This document shows, piece by piece, positions 8,224-15,973 of a stretch of DNA of 64,000 nt. This DNA comes from an uncultured Prevotellaceae bacterium. GTDB lineage: Bacteria > Bacteroidota > Bacteroidia > Bacteroidales > Bacteroidaceae. The position numbers and the translations under genes were made by a program. The notes under the pieces are model-generated. The model saw only the letters and a program-made list of their open reading frames with translations. It was not told where the DNA came from and searched no databases. Numbering within the stretch: position 1 is the stretch's first letter; each line of letters opens with the position of its first letter. The DNA lies in assembly GCA_900316285.1 (NCBI GenBank), contig ONCG01000012.1, positions 1 to 64,000 on the forward strand. Reading direction: 5' to 3'.

Positions 8224-8858
8224 CCTGGCAAGCGCTGAAACATCGCATCGCACTCTTCACACTCCTGCTACTCACGGCAGGCGTGTGTGATGGATGTATG
8301 GACGGTACCGTCTATCACCACTACGAGCCCATACCCGTAGCGGGATGGGAGAAGACCGATACCATTATGTTTGGCGTACCACCAATCGACGAAGATGGCC
8401 TATACAACATCCGGCTCGGATTGCGCACCACTGGTCAATATCCCTTCATGAGTATCACCCTCATCGCCGAGATGCAAACCATTGCTGTCGCCGACACGAT
8501 GAGCCAGAAACCAGTAGCCGACTCCTTAAGTCATAAACCACTTGCCGACTCCCTGAATATTAAGCCTCTTGCTGACTCCCCGAGTAGTAAACCTCTTGCC
8601 GACTCTCTGAACATTGAACCCGTAGCAAGCACGTTGAGTCGTGAACGTCCCATCATCCGCTACAACCTGCCCTGCCGACTGATGAACAAAAGTGGCCACA
8701 CGCAAGGACAAGGCATCAATTACTACCAATATGAGTTCATCGTTGCCGACATCCCACTCAACGCTGGCGACTCGCTGCGCATCGGCATCCGTCATGACAT
8801 GAAGCGCGAAATCCTTCCGGGACTCAGCGATCTAGGAATCATTATCAGAAAGAAATAG
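8220..8858 (+). CDS. gldH: Gliding-motility lipoprotein GldH with an internal 9-residue repeat insertion
   Basis: A 212-residue predicted lipoprotein. The N-terminal hydrophobic segment ends at Cys26 (lipobox VCDGC, with an unusual Cys at -3). The sequence before and after the insertion (YHHYEPIPVAGWEKTDTIMF; YYQYEFIVADIPLNAGDSL; LPGLSDLGIIIRKK) follows GldH, a component linked to gliding and type IX secretion in Bacteroidetes. Residues 97-141 are five tandem 9-residue units (KPVADSLSH, KPLADSLNI, KPLADSPSS, KPLADSLNI, EPVASTLSR), with a weaker sixth at 88-96. They lengthen what would otherwise be a protein of about 160 residues. The start overlaps ricT. porT, another T9SS gene, lies next to it in the opposite direction. 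Confidence 0.88.
   Translation: MTWQALKHRIALFTLLLLTAGVCDGCMDGTVYHHYEPIPVAGWEKTDTIMFGVPPIDEDGLYNIRLGLRTTGQYPFMSITLIAEMQTIAVADTMSQKPVADSLSHKPLADSLNIKPLADSPSSKPLADSLNIEPVASTLSRERPIIRYNLPCRLMNKSGHTQGQGINYYQYEFIVADIPLNAGDSLRIGIRHDMKREILPGLSDLGIIIRKK
8481..8642 (+). repeat. 27-bp in-frame tandem repeat inside gldH
   Basis: Five clear 27-bp units start at 8508 (AAACCAGTAGCCGACTCC...) and a degenerate one precedes them. All keep the reading frame. The third positions and the ends of the units have diverged, so the repeat is old or under selection at the protein level. Confidence 0.85.
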
Positions 8859-8898
8859 GGAACCGCTCCTGCATGAGAAGAGAAATTTCTCTTACTGA

Positions 8899-8927
8899 AG
8901 TAGAGACTGAAGAGGGCTTTCTCTACT
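8899..8927. terminator. Bidirectional hairpin between gldH and porT
   Basis: AGTAGAG (8899-8905) pairs with CTCTACT (8921-8927), which overlaps the porT stop. A perfect 16-bp palindrome AAGAGAAATTTCTCTT lies just before it at 8878-8893. The convergent gldH and porT transcripts would both meet these hairpins; T-tracts are weak. Confidence 0.5.
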
Positions 8928-9705
8928 CAAAGTAGAACGTCAGCGCAATCATCTTCGACGTTGCACGCGACACGCTGTTCGAGAAGGCTCGCAAATTGGC
9001 ATCGCGCAGATTTTGCGGATGACGGTGGTCGAGACAGTCTGTGAGGCCGAACATAAACTTCAGTTCGGGACGCAACTTGAAGAAAGGCATATAGAAATCA
9101 CAACCTGCACCAATCTCGAAATATAAATCCGAACGCTTCAACTTCAGAATATCACTCTCGCTGCCCGACAGATTAATCACGGGGTTCAGACCCGCAATCA
9201 TATAAGGTCGCACGTTTCCATTGCGCACCGAGCCGAAAATCAGGTCGCACGCACAGGTGATATAAGCTGTCTTAATGTTCTGAATGCGCTCGTTCAGCAG
9301 CACTCCTGACTCACTCTCCTCCTCACCTTCCGGATTGGCCGACTTGGGAGCAGTAAAGTCGTAGAACGACAGATGGCGAACACCGAAATACATTGCTGGA
9401 GCCACACGGAACTGGAAGTGCTGGTTGATGCGCAACTCACCCAGCACACCCACCATAAAGCCATTGTCCCAACGATCTTGGTCGGCGGTGATAAGGCGCG
9501 TAGTCTCCGTGCCGTCCTCGTTCTGAATGGTCTGCGGCCCAACGTTCTGCAGCTCCAAATCCTGCAAATGCGTACCTATGAACAATCCGAAGTGGAAGGG
9601 GCGCAAGTCGGTATAAGGACGGTTTTGTACCGTCCTGCTAAACTGCGCGGAAGTCGGCAAAACCACCACGAGCATGGTCAGGATGAAAAAAATAGCTTTC
9701 TTCAT
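8923..9705 (-). CDS. porT: PorT-family outer membrane protein of the type IX secretion system
   Basis: A 260-residue protein with signal peptide (residues 1-20, cleaved near TSAQ) and an alternating beta-strand pattern expected of a small outer-membrane barrel ending in aromatic Phe (ALTFYFE). The opening NRPYTDLRPFHFGLFIGTH is characteristic of PorT, which is needed for T9SS secretion in Porphyromonas and gliding bacteria. The protein is monocistronic on the minus strand and sits tail to tail with gldH, so this corner of the window carries two T9SS-linked genes. The T9SS tail of the GH128 enzyme shows that the system has a substrate in this same window. Confidence 0.85.
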   Translation of the reverse strand: MKKAIFFILTMLVVVLPTSAQFSRTVQNRPYTDLRPFHFGLFIGTHLQDLELQNVGPQTIQNEDGTETTRLITADQDRWDNGFMVGVLGELRINQHFQFRVAPAMYFGVRHLSFYDFTAPKSANPEGEEESESGVLLNERIQNIKTAYITCACDLIFGSVRNGNVRPYMIAGLNPVINLSGSESDILKLKRSDLYFEIGAGCDFYMPFFKLRPELKFMFGLTDCLDHRHPQNLRDANLRAFSNSVSRATSKMIALTFYFE

Positions 9706-9822
9706 TTTACTTTATAACGCAAAACACGTCACATTATTGCATCATAACTTGCAATAACGTTAAAAAATGTATAAACAAAGAAAAACCTCTCATCATTTTT
9801 AGGTATATAAGAATAAAAAACG

Positions 9823-9830
9823 TATCTTTG
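9823..9830 (+). promoter_or_regulatory. Ferredoxin promoter, -7 box
   Basis: TATCTTTG fits TAnnTTTG. A T-run (9796-9800) sits where the -33 box would be. The leader before the ferredoxin ATG would be about 100 nt, longer than others in the window, and begins with an AAGGAGGA motif at 9840-9847 that is not next to the start codon. Confidence 0.65.
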
Positions 9831-9937
9831 CACCACAATAAAGGAGGACCTGCGGCAAAGTTGTCCCTCATAGGAACGATGGCGTTGCAACCCGAAACTG
9901 AGAATATTATTATTAACAATTTAAACAGAAAAGCATT

Positions 9938-10105
9938 ATGGCATACGTAATTGGTGAAGACTGCATTGCTTGCGGTACATGTATTGGCGAGTGCCCCGTT
10001 GAGGCTATCTCCGAGGGCGACATCTATTCGATTGATCCCGATCTCTGCACAGAGTGCGGAACATGTGCAAGCGTTTGTCCGAACGAGGCTATCAGCCTGC
10101 CGTAA
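9938..10105 (+). CDS. Small 2[4Fe-4S] ferredoxin
   Basis: A 55-residue protein reading MAYVIGEDCIACGTCIGECP through PNEAISLP. It has two complete cluster motifs: CIACGTCIGECP (Cys9, 12, 15, 19) and CTECGTCASVCP (Cys38, 41, 44, 48), the CxxCxxCxxxCP pattern of clostridial-type ferredoxins that carry low-potential electrons in the cytosol. The size is exactly that of the family. It is monocistronic, with its own promoter box and a strong terminator 44 bp after the stop. In anaerobic Bacteroidales such ferredoxins serve pyruvate:ferredoxin oxidoreductase and Rnf-type complexes, but no partner gene is nearby. Confidence 0.96.
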   Translation: MAYVIGEDCIACGTCIGECPVEAISEGDIYSIDPDLCTECGTCASVCPNEAISLP

Positions 10106-10149
10106 GGATCAACACAACCGCATGAACGCGGTCTCCGCGTTCTTCAAAC

Positions 10150-10188
10150 AACAGCCCGAGCAACATCTGTCGCCCGGGCTGTTTGTAT
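10150..10188 (+). terminator. Ferredoxin terminator
   Basis: AACAGCCCG (10150-10158) pairs with CGGGCTGTT (10175-10183), followed by TGTATT. A strong GC stem. Confidence 0.8.
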
Positions 10189-10209
10189 TCATCCATGAAA
10201 CTTTAATCC

Positions 10210-10307
10210 TTACACGTGCGAAGCACCTTGCACGCCCGCAGGGCCTTACACGAAGCGAAGCTTCCTTACACGAGCCGCAGGCTCTTTACACGTGCGAAGC
10301 ACCTTAG
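10210..10307. repeat. Five hairpin units with covarying arms (TTACACG array)
   Basis: CACG anchors occur at 10213, 10231, 10249, 10269 and 10289 (spacing 18, 18, 20, 20). The hairpins are GTGC-GAA-GCAC, GCCC-GCA-GGGC, GAAGC-GAA-GCTTC, GAGCC-GCA-GGCTC and GTGC-GAA-GCAC. Arms differ between units but remain complementary, and loops are only GAA or GCA. Confidence 0.85.
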
Positions 10308-10480
10308 AACCCCACTCTGCGCGCCTCACGCTTCGTGCAGAGGCGTTCGCTGTTGCAGTAATCTCGTAACACATGCAGCTGGTCGGCGCTGTCGCCATGC
10401 AGGATGCTGTTGATAGCATACTTGCGGGCCACATTCTCTATCTGACCGCCACTCAGTGAACTATTTATAGTTCTGCACAA

Positions 10481-10559
10481 AAAATGTTGCCCCAAGAGAT
10501 CAAAAGCATAGCTCCGAGAGGCAGAAAGAATAGTTCCGAAGGTCGAAAAGTTTTATATC
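10481..10559. repeat. Short 22-bp-period array, reverse orientation of the AGCTATGC family
   Basis: Cores start at 10481 (AAAATGTTGCCCC), 10503 (AAAGCATAGCTCC), 10525 (AAAGAATAGTTCC) and 10547 (AAAGTTTTATATC). The second is the exact reverse complement of the GGAGCTATGCTTT unit found at 1449 and 43149. The first and last are weak matches held by register. Confidence 0.65.
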
Positions 10560-10591
10560 TGGATTATATTAAGCTTGCTACCTATTGCCAC

Positions 10592-11677
10592 TCAAATGCT
10601 AATGTTCACACGCAGCAAGCCGACGCACTTGGTGGTGCCGTCGGTGGTGATGATGTGAAGCACGGGATTGATGGAGAGGTAGGTGGTGAGGGGAAGGTTG
10701 CAGATGAATTCTGTAGCCCACTCGTCGATGCCGTCAATCCGGGCATAGTCGGTGAACACGCCAAAACCGGTGCTCTTGAGGTTGTAAATAGCGCCCATGC
10801 CGCAGAAATCGTTGCAGGCGTTGTTGCGGCCGAACGCATGACCATAGGCTGCCAGCAGCGTGAGATTGGGCAACAATGCCTGCTCGGCATGAGTCCATAC
10901 GGTCGGACGGACATCGGGTTCGGTGTGCATGCTTGCTCCCAAGAAATAGCGACTGCCACGATAGCGGTATTCAGCCTGCCCCAGCGCATAGATGCCGTCA
11001 CTCTTAGGACAGAGGTGGAACACGTTGTCGCGACCTGTGAAGCGATGGTTTCCCGCACCGTTGTAGAGCGATGCCTGCAGACACAGTTTTTCGTTGTCGT
11101 AGGCATAATGGATGCCCCATGCAGCCTCCGGGAAAGTGGCAATGTTGAAGTTACAACTCAGAGTGGGAAAGATGCCACAGGAGCTATTGGTGAAAAAGGC
11201 CAGTCCGTCGCTACAGAAGTAGTCCTCGTCCATGCGTCGAATGCCGGCGAAGAGCGAATGGTGCTCTTTAAATTGCCATGTAAACCCTGCCACCGTGAGA
11301 GCAAACAGAATATCGTCGGCATCCAGATTGGAATAGCCTTGCACGTCATCGGCCAGTGGACGATCGTCGGAAGAATATGTGCTGAGGGAAGCCAGCTGAA
11401 AGGACAACTTACGTGATAGCGGAATATCGGCATGCAACTCAAGGAGGTTCACCACACGAACTCGCTTGAGATCTGTCTGCACCTCACCGGAATAGTCAAG
11501 CCCAAACGACGGACGACAGGAAGCGCTGTCTGCCTCCTGACCTTGTAGCGTATCATCACAACTCATCATCCCTTGCACTTCTGGCAGTTCTCGCTGCTCC
11601 TGCCCCTGAGCCATCAGGCGCAGAGAGCCCACCACCAACAAAAGAATGATCGATAGTTTCAGCCTATAGTCGTTCAT
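10592..11677 (-). CDS. Porin-like outer membrane beta-barrel protein
   Basis: A 361-residue protein with signal peptide (about residues 1-23, ending LMAQ). The mature part begins with a ~30-residue Cys/Asp-rich stretch and then alternates hydrophobic and polar residues with many Gly, Tyr and Phe, as in a beta-barrel, ending LLRVNISI. The pattern FGLDYSGEVQTDL...LLELHADIPL and AYDNEKLCLQASLYNGAG resembles OprB-like carbohydrate porins annotated in Bacteroides and Prevotella. No pore residue or substrate can be assigned from sequence. It stands alone on the minus strand; the region downstream holds only repeats and no clear terminator. Confidence 0.6.
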   Translation of the reverse strand: MNDYRLKLSIILLLVVGSLRLMAQGQEQRELPEVQGMMSCDDTLQGQEADSASCRPSFGLDYSGEVQTDLKRVRVVNLLELHADIPLSRKLSFQLASLSTYSSDDRPLADDVQGYSNLDADDILFALTVAGFTWQFKEHHSLFAGIRRMDEDYFCSDGLAFFTNSSCGIFPTLSCNFNIATFPEAAWGIHYAYDNEKLCLQASLYNGAGNHRFTGRDNVFHLCPKSDGIYALGQAEYRYRGSRYFLGASMHTEPDVRPTVWTHAEQALLPNLTLLAAYGHAFGRNNACNDFCGMGAIYNLKSTGFGVFTDYARIDGIDEWATEFICNLPLTTYLSINPVLHIITTDGTTKCVGLLRVNISI

Positions 11678-11742
11678 CGGCTGCGAAGTTACACATTTTC
11701 AGCGAATATGCCAAACGAATCATAAAAAAAACGGGCAATAAA

Positions 11743-11782
11743 ACGATAAAAAAAACGGACAAGTATCGAGTACCTGTCCGTT
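11743..11782 (-). terminator. Terminator of the exb-tonB-TPR cluster
   Basis: AACGGACA (11754-11761) pairs with TGTCCGTT (11775-11782). On the minus strand the stem is followed by a run of eight or more T (A-run at 11748-11755). It lies 24 bp past the TPR gene stop. Confidence 0.8.
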
Positions 11783-11805
11783 TGTTATTATGTGATACAA
11801 TTATC

Positions 11806-13227
11806 TTACTTCACACCGAGAGCTTCGAGAGCGGTCTTGGCAGCCTCATCGTCGGGAGCGATCTCGAGGATCTTCTTGAAGTTGGCGATAGAGGTAGCCT
11901 CGTCGTTATTCAGATAGTAGTAGGAACCGAGATAACGATAGGCCTCGATGAGACGCTGGTTGTCGCCGCTGTCGCGAGTTGTTGACGTTGCGAGGTGGTC
12001 GACGATAGCCTGATAGAAGGGCTTAGCCAGACCTTTCTCACTATCGGGGTCCATAGCACCGGCAAGACGAGCACGCATGAAGTTAGCGTAGTCGATCTGC
12101 TCGGGATAAGCCTCACCCAGCTTAGCATAAGTAGCATCAGCCTTCATGAAGGCATCAACCTGCTCCTGACCTGTGAGATCGGCACCCATCTTCTGATAGA
12201 TAGAAGCCAGACCGGCGATGTCGTATGCAGAGGGTTTGTCCTTAGCAGCGAGATAGAGGTCATAGTACTTCGTACCATTAGCAAAGTCGTCCATAGCGAT
12301 GTAGGCATCCGACAGGTTCTTGTGGGTCATGCTGAGCTGCTCCTTGTTGTCCTTATTGGCATCAGCAGCCTTGAGGAACATTTCGATGGCGCGATCGTAC
12401 TGCTTAGCATTCTTCAGAGCGGTGCCATAGTAGGTGTAGTCGAAGCCAGAGATCTTGGCGCTGTCGGAACGATTGAACAGGGCGTCGGCATACTGCAGGG
12501 CCTCGTCGGTACGCTCCATATCGGTAAGGTTATAGAAGGCCAGACGGTTCCAAGCAGCCTTGCGGGCATCGCGAGTCAGACCATACTTGGCGAGTTCAAG
12601 GCTCTTTTCGCGATTCTGATGCATCCAGGAAGCCATAGCAAAGTTGGTGATGTCGACATCCTCGAGCTTGTTCTTGTCAACCTTGTTGTAGTAGGAGATG
12701 GCCTCGTCGAGACGGTTGGAGTTGTAGTAGATGCGGCCTGCGAGGGCATCAACGGGGAAGTCGGGACGATGAGTGCGCAGCTCTTCGAGGTTGGCAACAG
12801 CCTCCTGAGGGCTACGGCCACGCAGGATGTTAGCATACTTGAAGTATCCCTCGGGATCCTTCGGGTCGAAATACTTGGCCTGCTGATACATCTCGGCAGC
12901 CTTACCACCGTCGTCCTGAGTCACAGCTACGTCGCCCATGAGGATGTAAGCCTTGGCGTACTTCTTGTCGCGTGCGGCTGCCAGTTCTGCATACTTGAGA
13001 GCTCTGACGGGATCCTTTGCCTCGAGGAATGCCTGGCCGATGGCTACAAGCATCTCAGGGTTCTTCTTGAACATCTTCTCGAAGCCCTTCATTTGCTTGT
13101 CGACATCCACCTTCGAAGCAATAACGTTCTTCACCTGGCCGAGGACGGCCTTGTCTACTTGTGCCATTACGGGAGCGCTGAAGCTGAGCATCAGGGCTCC
13201 AATTACTAGATATTTAAACTTTTTCAT
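11806..13227 (-). CDS. Periplasmic TPR-repeat protein
   Basis: A 473-residue protein with signal peptide (residues 1-22, PVMAQ). The mature part is a series of tetratricopeptide repeats, visible as recurring helix pairs such as ARDKKYAKAYILMGDVAV, YFDPKDPEGYFKYANIL, AKQYDRAIEMFLKAAD and NFKKILEIAPDDEAAKTALEAL. TPRs mediate protein-protein contact; no enzymatic domain is present. It is the last gene on the strand after exbB-exbD-exbD-tonB-pstS, 222 bp from pstS, and is followed by a strong terminator. That position suggests a role beside the Ton machinery or phosphate-binding protein, possibly as an assembly scaffold, but this is inference from context. Confidence 0.85.
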   Translation of the reverse strand: MKKFKYLVIGALMLSFSAPVMAQVDKAVLGQVKNVIASKVDVDKQMKGFEKMFKKNPEMLVAIGQAFLEAKDPVRALKYAELAAARDKKYAKAYILMGDVAVTQDDGGKAAEMYQQAKYFDPKDPEGYFKYANILRGRSPQEAVANLEELRTHRPDFPVDALAGRIYYNSNRLDEAISYYNKVDKNKLEDVDITNFAMASWMHQNREKSLELAKYGLTRDARKAAWNRLAFYNLTDMERTDEALQYADALFNRSDSAKISGFDYTYYGTALKNAKQYDRAIEMFLKAADANKDNKEQLSMTHKNLSDAYIAMDDFANGTKYYDLYLAAKDKPSAYDIAGLASIYQKMGADLTGQEQVDAFMKADATYAKLGEAYPEQIDYANFMRARLAGAMDPDSEKGLAKPFYQAIVDHLATSTTRDSGDNQRLIEAYRYLGSYYYLNNDEATSIANFKKILEIAPDDEAAKTALEALGVK

Positions 13228-13265
13228 ACTCTTCTTCTTTTTAAAAGGTTCAACATTCTGATATT

Positions 13266-13297
13266 AGGAGTGTAGGAGTATAGGAGTGTGGGAGTGC
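13266..13297. repeat. Four 8-bp GGAGTGTA micro-repeats
   Basis: AGGAGTGT, AGGAGTAT, AGGAGTGT and GGGAGTGC follow each other with an 8-bp period in the pstS-TPR gap, upstream of the TPR gene. A single mechanism with the other short-period repeats of the window is possible. Confidence 0.75.
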
Positions 13298-13449
13298 AGA
13301 CATGAGCACAGGCTATTCATCCTTTGTCCCTTCGTCCATGATTTGATTGTAAGACGAGAGGAACCTCCAAAAGTCAACTCCGTTCAAACTAATTAACAAA
13401 TTCAATCATATTTACTTCAATCGATAGAAGTAAAAGGGATTTTTCGCGC

Positions 13450-14421
13450 CTATTCTTCGTTGACATGTATGCTCTTCAGACGGATATCGCCTCTATAGGG
13501 AAGCATATAGCCAGTCTGGAAGATAATCATCTGTCCGCGCGGGCTTTCGAGGAAATGGGCAAATCCCCAAGGCAGTCCACGACGCGGATCGGTGACAAGT
13601 GCATAGATGGTGCGAATGAGAGGATACTCTCGGCTATAAATATAGTACTGGTCGGGCTTGCGGCTGTTATTAGGTGTAGCCTTGTCGAGCCTTGTGACCG
13701 ACATCGTACGGATGTTTCTACCTTTAGCGACGCTTGTGTCACCACGCTTGTCATCGAGCCAGTTGCTTCCGATGATTCCTATGGCGCCAGGCGTCTTTTC
13801 TACGTAGTTGATGACTTCCTCACTGGTCTGCACAGCAGCCACATTGGGATTGCTGATAGGATTGCCACCGAGGATGGAATCTTCAACAAAGTGGACAGCA
13901 CTCGACTTGTTGTTGTCGAAAACCACCGTGATCTCTCCCTTCTTTGAACCGGGGAAGAGTTCATTCCACTTCGTGACTTCACCCTTGAAAACACGGGTGA
14001 TGTCGGCTACGCTGATGCAAGAGTCGGTGTTCTCCTTGTTCTGGATGAGCGACAGTCCGTCGAAGCCTAAGATGATGGCCAACGGCGTGTAGCCTTTGTC
14101 GATGAGGCTCTGGCGTTCCTCTTCCTTGAAATCGCGGGCGGTGATCATCAGATACACTTCGCTATTCAACAACTTGGTGATGCCGTCGGACTCATTGGTA
14201 TAGATGGGCTTGAGTTCGGCGTTACCCTTGCACTGTATTTTCTCGAAGATTTCACGTTCTTCTTCGATAATGGGACTAAAACTTTCGTCAGAGGCGAAAC
14301 TAATCACCCCTGACGAAGCTGTATCGGTACGCCCGCTTTTGGGCTTCTTGTCTGAGCAGGATGCCCAAAGCGCGGCGACCAGAGTTAATCCTACGAACGT
14401 GTAAGATAGGTTCTTGTTCAT
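13450..14421 (-). CDS. PstS-like phosphate-binding lipoprotein
   Basis: A 323-residue lipoprotein (lipobox ending LWASC, Cys22) of the PBP-like/PstS superfamily. Visible family blocks are ISFASDESFSPIIEEE near the N-terminus, VYLMITARDF, SVADITRVFKGEVTKWNE (about 145-160), VVFDNNKSSAVHFV, EKTPGAIGIIGSNW and SREYPLIRTIYALVTDP. In the usual Pst system this protein feeds an ABC transporter, but no pstCAB genes are here. It lies 20 bp downstream of tonB on the same strand, an arrangement repeated in other Bacteroidales, so it may serve as a periplasmic partner of Ton-dependent uptake rather than of an ABC importer. That role is inference. Confidence 0.85.
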   Translation of the reverse strand: MNKNLSYTFVGLTLVAALWASCSDKKPKSGRTDTASSGVISFASDESFSPIIEEEREIFEKIQCKGNAELKPIYTNESDGITKLLNSEVYLMITARDFKEEERQSLIDKGYTPLAIILGFDGLSLIQNKENTDSCISVADITRVFKGEVTKWNELFPGSKKGEITVVFDNNKSSAVHFVEDSILGGNPISNPNVAAVQTSEEVINYVEKTPGAIGIIGSNWLDDKRGDTSVAKGRNIRTMSVTRLDKATPNNSRKPDQYYIYSREYPLIRTIYALVTDPRRGLPWGFAHFLESPRGQMIIFQTGYMLPYRGDIRLKSIHVNEE

Positions 14422-14441
14422 TTCTGACGTTTACTTTGCTA

Positions 14442-15275
14442 TTACTGCAGTCTGAATGAAACGGGCACGTTGTATTTCACACGTACGGCCGAACCATTCT
14501 GCTTACCAGGAATCCAGCGCGGCATGGACTTCACGACGCGAGCTGCTTCCTTGTCGAGCGACGGGTCAACAGACTTGACGACCTTGACATCGGTGATAGA
14601 ACCGTCCTTCTCGACGACGAACGATACAACCACACGACCCTGCACACCGTTCTCCTGTGCGACAACCGGATACTTCACATTGTTGCTCAGATAGTCCATC
14701 AGGGCTGCCTGACCGCCGGGGAACGACGGCATCTGCTCAACGACGTCGAAGACCTTGTTTTCGACCTCAGGTTTCGGCTCGGGCTGTGCCACGGCCTCTT
14801 TCAGTTTCAGCACCTCACCGGCTGCATCGTCATTACCCTTCACGTCGAGGGCACCGATGGCGGTCTTGGTATTCATCAGCTCGTCCTGAGTCTTCAGCTC
14901 GTCTTCAGGCTTCACCTCGTTATCCTTCTTGATGACAGGAGCGGTGAACTTCACTGAACTCTTTACGCGCTCAACGACTTTTTCGGGCTGCTGAATTTCA
15001 ACTTTCTTCTGCTTTACCTCAGCCTTCTCTTTCGGTTTCTCCAGAGCGGAAAGTTCCTGGACGGTGGTCACAGCCACTTTCTTGTTAGCCTCGGTAATCA
15101 CATTATTGACCTTAACGGCAATGAATGCAAGTGCAGCCATAGCGAGCATGATGAGAATTGACTTCACATTTCTGGAAGACGTTCCCTTGCGAAGCTTATA
15201 AGCTCCGTAGGCCTGGTTTCTTCCTTCAAAGATGAGGTCTACCCATTCATTGTTTACTAGATCTATTTTTGCCAT
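14442..15275 (-). CDS. tonB: Energy transducer TonB
   Basis: A 277-residue inner-membrane protein. The N-terminal cytosolic stretch contains the EGRNQAYGAYKLR motif typical of Bacteroidetes TonB, followed by one transmembrane helix (about 38-58). A Lys/Glu/Pro-rich periplasmic linker spans about 70-190. The C-terminal TonB domain (about 195-277) includes YPVVAQENGVQGRVVVSFVV, DGSITDVKV and a final PVSFRLQ strand. TonB passes proton-motive energy from ExbB/ExbD to outer-membrane receptors such as the two SusC proteins in this window. It follows the two exbD genes after 38 bp and precedes the pstS-like gene after 20 bp. Confidence 0.95.
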   Translation of the reverse strand: MAKIDLVNNEWVDLIFEGRNQAYGAYKLRKGTSSRNVKSILIMLAMAALAFIAVKVNNVITEANKKVAVTTVQELSALEKPKEKAEVKQKKVEIQQPEKVVERVKSSVKFTAPVIKKDNEVKPEDELKTQDELMNTKTAIGALDVKGNDDAAGEVLKLKEAVAQPEPKPEVENKVFDVVEQMPSFPGGQAALMDYLSNNVKYPVVAQENGVQGRVVVSFVVEKDGSITDVKVVKSVDPSLDKEAARVVKSMPRWIPGKQNGSAVRVKYNVPVSFRLQ

Positions 15276-15313
15276 TTTCTTTTGCTATTAAAAGTTAGTA
15301 ACTTGCAACCGAC

Positions 15314-15970
15314 TTACTGAATGCCAGCGTCTTTGAGAAGTTTCTCATCGTCGGGATTGATATCGTCGATCACATACTTACCAATGCTGCAAATCTGCAT
15401 TTCATCGAGAGCTTTCACCACGTTTACATAAGCTGCCTCGTCGGTGGGCTTAATGATGACCGTCATGGTCTGGATCTTCTCGCCTGAACCGGTGATGTCA
15501 CCAGACTTGATCTTTGCCAGCTCAATGTTGTAGATTGAGTCATTCCACTGTGAGGGATGAGCCAGACGCTTCTCGTCGAGTTTGGCCTTAGCCATCATTA
15601 CGTCGCGCACAGGCTGGGTGTTGTCCTCAGTAACGTGGGTGATCAGAGCCTTTCGGATACCTTCCTTACCCCAGTCAACCTTCTGCAGGCAGGTGGGATC
15701 GTCGTACTTAGGAAGACCAGCGACATAGTAGAGGTGGTCCTTGTCGGCGGTGACATACATCGTGATGGTGTATGAAGCCTTGGTCACGGACTTGTCCTCA
15801 TCGGTCATGTTCTTATCCTTACTCGGCATCGTCAACTCCATAGTCTGCGGCTTAGCCAAAGTCGAGCAGAGCATGAAGAAGGTAATAAGAAGCATCATCA
15901 TATCCACCATCGGCGTGAAGTCGACGCGGGTCTGCATCTTCTTTTGTTTACTTGCTTTCTGTTTTGCCAT
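15314..15970 (-). CDS. exbD: Biopolymer transport protein ExbD (second copy)
   Basis: A 218-residue ExbD/TolR protein with a basic N-terminus, the motif RVDFTPMVDMMMLLITFFML (residues 15-34, with the proton-relaying Asp in the single helix) and a periplasmic domain ending in a short extension after KYVIDDI. It is longer than E. coli ExbD (141 residues) because of insertions in the periplasmic domain. It follows the first exbD after 3 bp. Paired exbD genes are standard in Bacteroidetes Ton clusters. The two copies are clearly diverged, so a heteromeric ExbD dimer is likely. Confidence 0.93.
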   Translation of the reverse strand: MAKQKASKQKKMQTRVDFTPMVDMMMLLITFFMLCSTLAKPQTMELTMPSKDKNMTDEDKSVTKASYTITMYVTADKDHLYYVAGLPKYDDPTCLQKVDWGKEGIRKALITHVTEDNTQPVRDVMMAKAKLDEKRLAHPSQWNDSIYNIELAKIKSGDITGSGEKIQTMTVIIKPTDEAAYVNVVKALDEMQICSIGKYVIDDINPDDEKLLKDAGIQ

Positions 15971-15973
15971 ACT

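Larger units (their letters stand above)
10189..10591. other. Gene-free stretch with two different hairpin arrays
   Basis: No gene is supported. It contains the covarying hairpin array at 10210-10307 and the reverse-orientation 22-bp array at 10481-10559. The segment between them (about 10308-10450) has no clear start, motif or repeat that I can recognise. Confidence 0.7.

Noticed and set aside
10484-11416. 310-residue plus-strand open frame opposite the porin-like gene
   Set aside because: The minus strand encodes a protein with signal peptide and barrel pattern; the plus frame has no recognisable motif and begins within the repeat array.
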